Source: Aselliscus stoliczkanus (taxonomy: Eukaryota; Chordata; Mammalia; Chiroptera; Hipposideridae). Taken from it: a stretch of DNA of 64,000 nt. A model generated the notes under the pieces. The model saw nothing but the letters and a program-made list of their open reading frames with translations. It had not been told where the DNA came from and did not search any database. The translations under genes were made by a program, and so were the position numbers. Position 1 is the first letter of the stretch, and every line of letters starts with the position of its first letter. The stretch spans positions 38,130,352 to 38,194,351 of the forward strand of contig CM066728.1 in NCBI GenBank assembly GCA_033961575.1, given 5' to 3'. Below, piece after piece: positions 57,690-64,000 of the stretch.

Positions 57690-58085
57690 ACATTCTGAGT
57701 ATTTCTTATGCCCAGGCATTGTTCTAACTTGTTAACCCATTTAATTTTTGAAAAAAACAACAACAAGCCTGGGTGGCTAGTTAGCTCAGGTGGTTAGAGC
57801 GCAGGCTCTTAACACCAAGGTTGCCAGTTTGATTCCCACATGAGCCAGTGAGCTGTGTGCCCTTCACAACTAGATTGAAAACGACTTGACTTGGAGCTGA
57901 TGGGTCTTAGAAAAACACACTGGTCCCTAATAAAATTTAAAAAAAAAAAAAGCCCTTATAGGCAGGCTTATTATTATTCCTATTCTAAATATGAAGCAAC
58001 TGGGGCTGAGAGATTAAAAACCTGACCATAATCATGAAGCTGGAAATTAGAACCTACATTCAAAATTCAAAAGCATGTCCATCAC
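57690..58085 (-). mobile_element. MIR SINE (reverse strand) split by another SINE
   Basis: Before the insertion, TTATGCCCAGGCATTGTTCT, AACTTGTTAACCCATTTAAT. After it, CTTATTATTATTCCTATTCT, ATATGAAGCAACTGGGGCTG and ATCATGAAGCTGGAAATTAG. The two halves are continuous MIR. Confidence 0.88.
57768..57953 (+). mobile_element. tRNA-headed SINE of a third type
   Basis: It begins GCCTGGGTGGCTAGTTAGCT and has clear A-box (TAGTTAGCTCAGGTGGTTAG) and B-box (GGTTGCCAGTTTGATTCCC) promoter elements. The body is GAGCCAGTGAGCTGTGTGCC, then CACAACTAGATTGAAAACGA, and it ends CCCTAATAAAATTT plus poly(A). It is shorter than the long GGGCCGGCC family but shares the 'GCCAGTGA', 'ACTAGATTGAA' and AATAAA tail style, which suggests a relative. 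It sits in a MIR. Confidence 0.9.
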
Positions 58086-58459
58086 ATGAAAACTCTTCAG
58101 TACCTCATTTGGGATTTCCCTTCTATTTATTAATTACTATACCTTTCAAGGAAATTCTATAAGATGTTTTAAGATTACAGAGTTGACAAATAAATACAGT
58201 GCCAGCATTTCCCTAATGATTGCTGTGTGCCACTCCAGCTTTATGAAAAGGATAAGGGATAGCAGAACAGAATTCTAAAACCCAGCATCAGCAGCCTGCG
58301 GCACAGTTGCTGATCATCAGGAACATGTCAATTGTTGATTCCATGGATCCCTTTCTCGATATTAACGGAAATCCTGAATATGACTGTTTACATCCTTGGA
58401 AAGGCAAATAGCGCCACATACTTGCTCTTGAGATTTGGTTAGTGGCCATTTCCATTGTG
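58086..58459. other. unassigned sequence
   Basis: No gene and no recognised repeat. Confidence 0.35.
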
Positions 58460-59010
58460 TTATTCAGGATTCTTTTGGTTGCAATAGGAAAAACTCAACT
58501 CAACTAACTCAAGCTAACGTAATATTAAGGATTTACTGCTGGCTTCAGGTGAAGGTAGATCTAGGGACTCCAACAATGTACTTTGTATATTCTCCATCTC
58601 CAAGCTTGACTGACCCTCATGTTGCTTTCAACCTCAGGATGACCTCAAATAATGTCAAAATGCCTATCAGAACAGCTACAGTCTAGGCTCAGTAATCTCA
58701 GAAAACAAAAGAGATTTTCTCTTTCCCAATGATTCTAGCAGAAAGTCCTAAACTGATGTTTATAGCTGTGCCTGGCCTGCTTTCACAGGCTTACCTGTGA
58801 ACTAATCTGTATGGCTAGGACATTTATTTCTCATGCCTGTTATGTATAAATGGCTCCAAAGGAAGGTTCAGCCCCAGCTGAATCACAGGCCTTAATTGAA
58901 CCAACAGAGGAGAGTGGTTCCCCCAAAAGGGGATGGTTTCACCTCAATATACGGAAATGGATGCTGAGTAGGGATAAACCACAGATGTCCACTATATCCA
59001 TCATGCCAGA
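58460..59010 (+). mobile_element. ancient interspersed repeat, probably LTR class
   Basis: TATTCAGGATTCTTTTGGTT, GCAATAGGAAAAACTCAACT, AGGATTTACTGCTGGCTTCA, CTCTTTCCCAATGATTCTAG, CAGAAAGTCCTAAACTGATG, GAATGG-like 'AAATGGATGCTGAGTAGGGA' and ACAGATGTCCACTATATCC follow an old repeat whose consensus reads 'tcaggactcttttggttgcaag...tttattggctc...gatgctgggcaggc...gatgtccacta'. The family is not named. Confidence 0.6.
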
Positions 59011-59689
59011 AGAATAAGTTGCCAATTAGCCATATCACTTTGAGGAGATTTGGGGTTCTCTGTCAAAATGACTTCTCTACAATGAATTAACCTAGGCTGA
59101 GTCAAGGCAAGAGTGAGCCAAAGAATATTAACAAGGTTTCACTGAATCGTGTCAATGCAGATGTGTAGACACAGCAGCAGCAGCAGAAAACTTAGCCAAA
59201 GGTGGCAATTAGAGATGCTGTGGTCATTTGGGCAAAGGCAACCCTTAGCATAGAGAATAGGGAGGTATTGCTACTAAAGTACTTTGCCACACCACAGTCA
59301 ACAGGTCAAATTTACATGGGTGATCCTTATTATGAAAGTAACTGCAAGCTATGAATGCATCAGACTTTGTAGCTTTGCAAACATACAGAGAGCAATGTTG
59401 TCAGTAGTAATATCATTAAATGCCAACAATGGTATTTGGAAATAAAACATGAAAGAGCTTCAATATTCTCTTACACATACAAGTTTTTCTAATTTAATTC
59501 AATTTGTCACACTACATTGGTTTCCATTCATTTGAAGTTGCAGTCACCCAATTCAGACAGTTCTAGTCTTATAAATATATCATTAAGAAATTTCATGTGT
59601 AAGTTAGTGGTTTTAAAGTTGGAGTCCATTTTCCCACTGAAATTTATTATAAATAGTAACTTGGCTCCAAGGCTAGCCCATGAGTGTTA
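59011..59689. other. unassigned sequence
   Basis: No gene. A (CAG)4-like run lies near 59173-59184. Confidence 0.35.
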
Positions 59690-59770
59690 ATCAAGTAATA
59701 TGAATGTGCTAGGTACAGTGCCTAGCACATTGTAAATACTTAATAGATTATAGCTATTATTATTAGTTAT
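59690..59770 (+). mobile_element. MIR 3' end containing a perfect hairpin
   Basis: GGTACAGTGCCTAGCACATT and ACTTAATAGATTATAGCTAT are the MIR 3' terminus. AATGTGCTAGG (59703-59713) and CCTAGCACATT (59721-59731) are perfect 11-base inverted repeats with a 7-base loop. Confidence 0.8.
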
Positions 59771-60804
59771 AATATGATAAGCATGAACATAATAATCAAA
59801 AGGAATTTTTTAAAATAACAAATAAGAATTAAGCTAATGAGCATATAGAAAAATGGCAGACAGGGACACTTAGTAAGTTATTACGAAAATAACAACAAGC
59901 CCTATTTGTTTTAATTCCTAATTCTGCTTCAAAGAATTTGAATGTAATAGACTTAGCTTAAAATTTGTTTACGATTACTAAAATAAAAATTTAGGAAATT
60001 ATCTTAATAGTTTTCAGAATAAAATATTTTTAAATTATAAAATAAAATAAAATATATTAAATAATATAACATAATATATAAAAATGTTATAATTTTAATT
60101 TTGGGATTCTATGTAGTTGCAAAACTGAATCAAATATTGTGAGTATAACTAGATCTATACAGATGAGAATAATATTTAATGAATTGCTTTTTATTTACCA
60201 AGAACCTTTCAGAATTTCTCTTTTCACATGTTTACATCCAGAAGCAATTCCATTTATAAATTGAGGACAGTTTATTACCATTATCAAGAAAGGACTGTAA
60301 TGGGGAGACAGCCATAATTGAATTTACATCATAATTATTTACATTCTTCTCTTTGCAACCTGATATTCTCTGCCTCAGAGCTGTTTTGCAGACAAAATAT
60401 CATCCAGAATTAGTAATACAGACACTCTTTTGACATAGGTGACAAGCACTTAACTTCTTAGCAAAATTAACTTCATTTAAGAATTAATTCCACAGATGTA
60501 TTATAGAATAATCTGATGCTAGCTTTAATGTGTTTTTTTAAATTATGTAAATGCTGAAGATAGCTAACTGCTAGCATTTACCTGACCACTTTTACTTTAG
60601 TGACAATTTTGGGGAGACTTTTAAAAATGAAATGTCTGTTTTAAAAAAATAAATAAACGTAGAAAATCATGGGTGTCTAAAAACTTCAATGAGTTAGTGT
60701 CAGTAAGACAGCCTTGTTAGGGTTTGGATTGCTACTTTCCAAGTATCTGGCACACTGCCACACACAAAATAGATGAAGAGAGACATCAGATTGACTGAAA
60801 TTTG
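59771..60804. other. AT-rich repeat-poor sequence
   Basis: Very AT-rich between 59940 and 60090. No gene and no recognised transposon. Confidence 0.4.
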
Positions 60805-61400
60805 CTTCATTATTTCATTCAACAACTACCTTGCATGCGTCACGCATGTTTCTAGGTTCTAGGGAGACAGGAGTAAACAGGATTGGGAGGAAAGTCCCAA
60901 TCCTCCATGGAATTTATATTCTGCTTGAGAAAGACAGACAATAAATTATTAGGTATATTATTTTTTCCATGAAGAAAAATAAAGCCAGGTAAGGATAAGG
61001 TGGTGGGGGGAGGGGAGAGGGCAATAATCAGAGAAGGCCTGTGTGAAGAAGAAGTGATACTTGAAAAGAGACCCGAATGAAGAAGGGAGCCATGCAAAAA
61101 TAAAAAATGATCAGGAAGTGCGAAGGCCCTGAGGTGGAACAAGCTCCCTGTTTCCAAGGAGGAGCAAGTTCCTCGCGGTTAACACAAGTAAGAAATCAAG
61201 AAAGAGAACATTAGAAGATGAGGCCGCAGAAGTGGGGAGGGCCCGACGCTGTAGGGCATGCAGGCCATGATAAGGAGTTTGGGTTTGCTTTAGTTACAAT
61301 GGGAATTCATAGGATGGTTGGGTATAAGAAGAGACATAATATGAAATTTGGAGAAGAGGCTCTAAGGAAGGCAGCTTTTTCAGCAGTCCAGGAAAAGGCT
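60805..61400 (-). mobile_element. LINE-2 3' portion (reverse strand)
   Basis: TATTTCATTCAACAACTACC, TCCATGGAATTTATATTCTG, AGACAGACAATAAATTATTA, AATCAGAGAAGGCCTGTGTG, GAAGTGCGAAGGCCCTGAGG, GCATGCAGGCCATGATAAGG and AGTTTGGGTTTGCTTTAGTT are in reverse-complement L2 order. The open frames 60852-61157 (-) and 61218-61421 (+) are L2 remnant. Confidence 0.92.
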
Positions 61401-62339
61401 GACACAACTGCAATTTTATAATATTGACTCTTTATTGCCTAATTTCCAAGATGAAAAAAAAACAAAAAAACTTTCTGTGCAAGTGGTGTGTTGGGAACAG
61501 AAAAATCAGTTACCTAGCTGGAGTGGTACAAATGCAGCTAGAATAAAATACCTGTTTCCATAATGACTAAAGAAACTGCTTACCCGAACTGCCAATTTAC
61601 AGAAGTTCTTTGTGGATGGTAAATTAGAAAATAGTATGAAAGGTCAGAATATTTTGCAACACATCTACCATGTTGTCTCCCATCCCCTCCCCCTGGTTGC
61701 AGCCTGACTCCTGGGCGCTGTTATGAATAGAAATGTAGGATGGGTACTGCAGGCACTGAACACCTTCTTTCAAAGTAAAATGCTGCCATCTTGAGGTTTC
61801 TAGAGTACAAAAATAATGCAAGAAGCAAAAACCTATTTGACATTTCTGTATGCAAGGTATTTGATTTGGGGAAAAGAAATTATAAAGATCATTACTTTAA
61901 AAGAAACAAGAAGTAATCCTAACCAGACTGACTCCCTTGCTTTGCTTGGCCCAACCTGTGTTCTATTAAATGGAACCTGTTTACAGTTGATTTTGAAAAT
62001 TTTCTTTTTCACTGGGCTATAAATTCATTATGGGTAGACTATGTTGTGTTCATTTTGGGTTTTTCCCCCATCTGTAGCAACTAACACTAGACCTGGTATC
62101 TTTTTCAAATGGTAAATTTTCTGCGTCCCTTTCATGATTGACCAATTCAGGTTTTTTACTTATTCAGTTTTTACAAATTATATTCTTCTAGGAAAACATC
62201 CATTTGTCCTAGATTTTCAAATTAATTGCCATAGAGTTGCATATAATATTCTTCTATAAAAATTTTAGTCTCTCATCTACCCATTTTTAAATAACTTTTA
62301 ATCATTAATATTATATCTTTTTATTTTCTCCTATTATCG
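61401..62339. other. unassigned sequence
   Basis: No gene. A weak LINE-2-like 3' end on + may lie near 62015-62105 (CTATAAATTCATTATGGGTA; CTAACACTAGACCTGGTATC). Confidence 0.35.
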
Positions 62340-62790
62340 TAGGATTTTGAGCAGGAGAGTGACCTATCTGGACTCAGGAAGACCACATTGATGATAATGT
62401 ATAGGATGAATTGAAAACAGCTATGGGAACACCATCTAGGAAGCAACTGTCCCACCTTGAATTAATGATAACTAGAGTCTGGACCAGGGAGAAACAGATT
62501 TAAAAGGTCTTGCAAAATAAAATCAGTAGAAATTGGTGACTACTGACATATGTTTACAAGAGAAAGGAAAATCGTTAATGTGATGCTGCAATTTCTAAAA
62601 TGATGGAAATATTCTTAACCAAAGTGGGGAGGATAATTATTTCCTACTGGGGCATTTGAGTTTAAGGTGGTGGAAAGAGAGCCATGTGAAAATATCCAAT
62701 CGTCTGGAGCTAGAAATACAAGTCAAAGCAAGAGGTGAAAGCTGAAGCTGTGAGACTGCATGAGATCAGCTGTAAGAAATGTAAAAAGAG
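62340..62790 (-). mobile_element. LINE-2 fragment (reverse strand), diverged
   Basis: ATTTTGAGCAGGAGAGTGAC, CTATCTGGACTCAGGAAGAC, GAGAGCCATGTGAAAATATC and GAAGCTGTGAGACTGCATGAG match reverse-complement L2 upstream of the portion at 60.8-61.4 kb. Confidence 0.65.
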
Positions 62791-63034
62791 AGAGAAAAGT
62801 AAATGTATTAAGATGTCAGTAATTGAGAATTTTTTGTAAAGACTTACACTTTCGGGCAGCTGAACAAAATCATGGCATATGAGAAAAGCCAAAAGAATAA
62901 AGAATTTTAAGAGGAGGAAGTTTAGGAAAAGCACAGCACAAAACATAAAACTAGTTAAAATAATGAATTTTACTAGACAAAAAGAAAACTCTGATGTGGA
63001 GCAAAGTACCACAAATAAAGTAATATAAAAATTG

Positions 63035-64000
63035 GAAAACTATTTTCAACACATCTGACAGTCACCAGACTAATTTCCCTAATATGTAAATACTTCAAAA
63101 TCAATATGAAGACCATTGAAAATTGATAAACTGGACATTATCAAAAATTAAACCATCTGCTCTGTGAAAGGCTCTATTAAGATAAAAAGACAAGCTGCAG
63201 ACTAGAGAAAAATAGTTGCAAACCACATATCTGAAAAGGGAATTTTATCTAAACTATATAAAGAAATCTCAAGGGCCGGCCGAGTGGCGCGGTGGCTGGG
63301 TGCTGGCTTGGGAAGCCAGCGGCCCCGGTTCGGGTCCCACATATGAGGGCCAGTGACACTGCCCTCAAAAAAAAAAAAAAAAAAAAGAATTCTCAAATCT
63401 CATCAGCATGGGATTGCAAATTGGTGCAGCCACTATGGAAAACAGTATGGAGGTTCCTCAAAAAATTAAAAATAGAACTACCTTATGACCCAGCAATTCC
63501 ACTCCTGGGTATTTATCCAAAGAAATCTAAAACACTAATTTGACAAAATATATGCACCCCTATGTTTACTGCAGCATATTCAAAATAGCCAAGATATGGA
63601 AACAACCCAAATGCCAAATCAATAGACAACTGGATAAAGAAATTGTGGTACACATATGCAATAGAGTATTACTCTGCCATTAAAAAAGAATGAAATCTTA
63701 CCATTTATAATAATATGGATGGACCTAGAAGGTATTATGCTAAGTGAAATAAGTCAGACTGAGAAAGACAAATACCATGTGATCTTACTTATATGTGGAA
63801 TCCAAAGAACAGAATAAATGAACAAACAAAACAGAAATAGACTCATAAATACAAAGAACTGATGGCTGCTAGGATGAAGGGGGAATTTGGGCAATGGGTG
63901 AGAAAGTCGAAGTGATTAGGAAGTACACACTGGTAGTCACAAAATAGTCATGGAGATATAAATACAGTATGGGAAATATAGTTGATAATATTGTAAAATC
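63035..64000 (+). mobile_element. LINE-1 ORF2 end and 3' UTR, interrupted by a SINE and cut by the window edge
   Basis: CTGGACATTATCAAAAATTA, AAGACAAGCTGCAGACTAGA and GGGAATTTTATCTAAACTAT (ORF2) come before the SINE. After it, GGTGCAGCCACTATGGAAAA, CCAGCAATTCCACTCCTGGG, TGGGTATTTATCCAAAGAAA and the 3' UTR (AATGAAATAAGTCAGACTGA) continue to base 64000. About 300 bp of ORF2 expected between the two halves is missing. Its UTR closely resembles those at 2.1 and 43.7 kb. Confidence 0.9.
63273..63386 (+). mobile_element. short-form SINE
   Basis: It begins GGGCCGGCCGAGTGGCGCGG, has the short-form bases GCTTGGGAAGCCAGC, ends GACACTGCCCTC and goes straight to a ~20-base poly(A). AAGAAATCTCAA and AAGAATTCTCAA flank it as target duplications inside the L1. 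Confidence 0.94.

Noticed and set aside
1..64000. CRISPR array, operon, phage or bacterial system
   Set aside because: The sequence is mammalian, with LINE-1, LINE-2, MIR, MLT1 and tRNA SINEs throughout. The spaced repeats are dispersed transposons, not a regular array.

Overview
The window looks like intergenic or deep intronic DNA of a placental mammal. It is AT-rich, has no open reading frame that looks like a host gene or exon, no CpG-island promoter and no rRNA or tRNA gene, and is full of LINE-1, LINE-2, MIR, MLT1-type LTR and Tigger-type DNA transposon remains. No Alu or rodent B1/B2 was seen. Instead there are 15 placed copies (13 of one family, two of others) of tRNA-headed SINEs that begin GGGCCGGCCGAGTGGC. 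The long copies end CCCCAATAAAATCTT plus poly(A), a tail I associate with bats, especially Yinpterochiroptera. A bat is therefore my best guess for the host. This rests on remembered repeat style, not a database search.

Layout. 1-10 kb: mostly unassigned sequence, an L1 3' end whose 3' UTR terminus is duplicated (2.1-3.2 kb), one long SINE, a MIR and a GC-richer patch (6.3-6.9 kb). 10.8-12.6 kb: one LINE-2 broken by a CA repeat, a SINE and a Tigger/MER2-like MITE that itself carries a SINE. 12.8-18.8 kb: an MLT1-like LTR, two reverse-strand long SINEs, a LINE-2 piece and an old L1 tail. 19.6-26.3 kb: MIRs, a reverse-strand old L1 hit by two SINEs, a 55-bp mariner hairpin MITE inside a larger MITE, and two tandem old L1 tails. 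29-35.2 kb: LINE-2 pieces in both orientations, MIRs, a younger L1 tail and two more reverse-strand long SINEs. 35.2-37.1 kb: repeat-free. 37.1-42.4 kb: an old L1 piece, a Tigger element with a frameshifted transposase remnant, and a reverse-strand L1 mosaic. 42.7-45 kb: an L1 5' UTR joined directly to an L1 3' end. 45-54 kb: short and long SINEs, an MLT1 LTR, LINE-2 pieces and a MIR. 54-57.7 kb: repeat-free. 57.7-64 kb: a MIR split by a different SINE, LINE-2 pieces and an L1 tail that runs off the end.

No genes act together here. The story is one of transposition: successive waves (LINE-2/MIR, then old L1/MLT1/Tigger, then younger L1, then SINEs) whose order can be read from nesting and target-site duplications. 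I found no convincing new gene system. The points most worth checking are the SINE family's modular structure (a short form with its own diagnostic bases, and a long form with an internal variable tandem repeat), the short mariner hairpin, the L1 lineage with a doubled 3' end, and the internally deleted L1.
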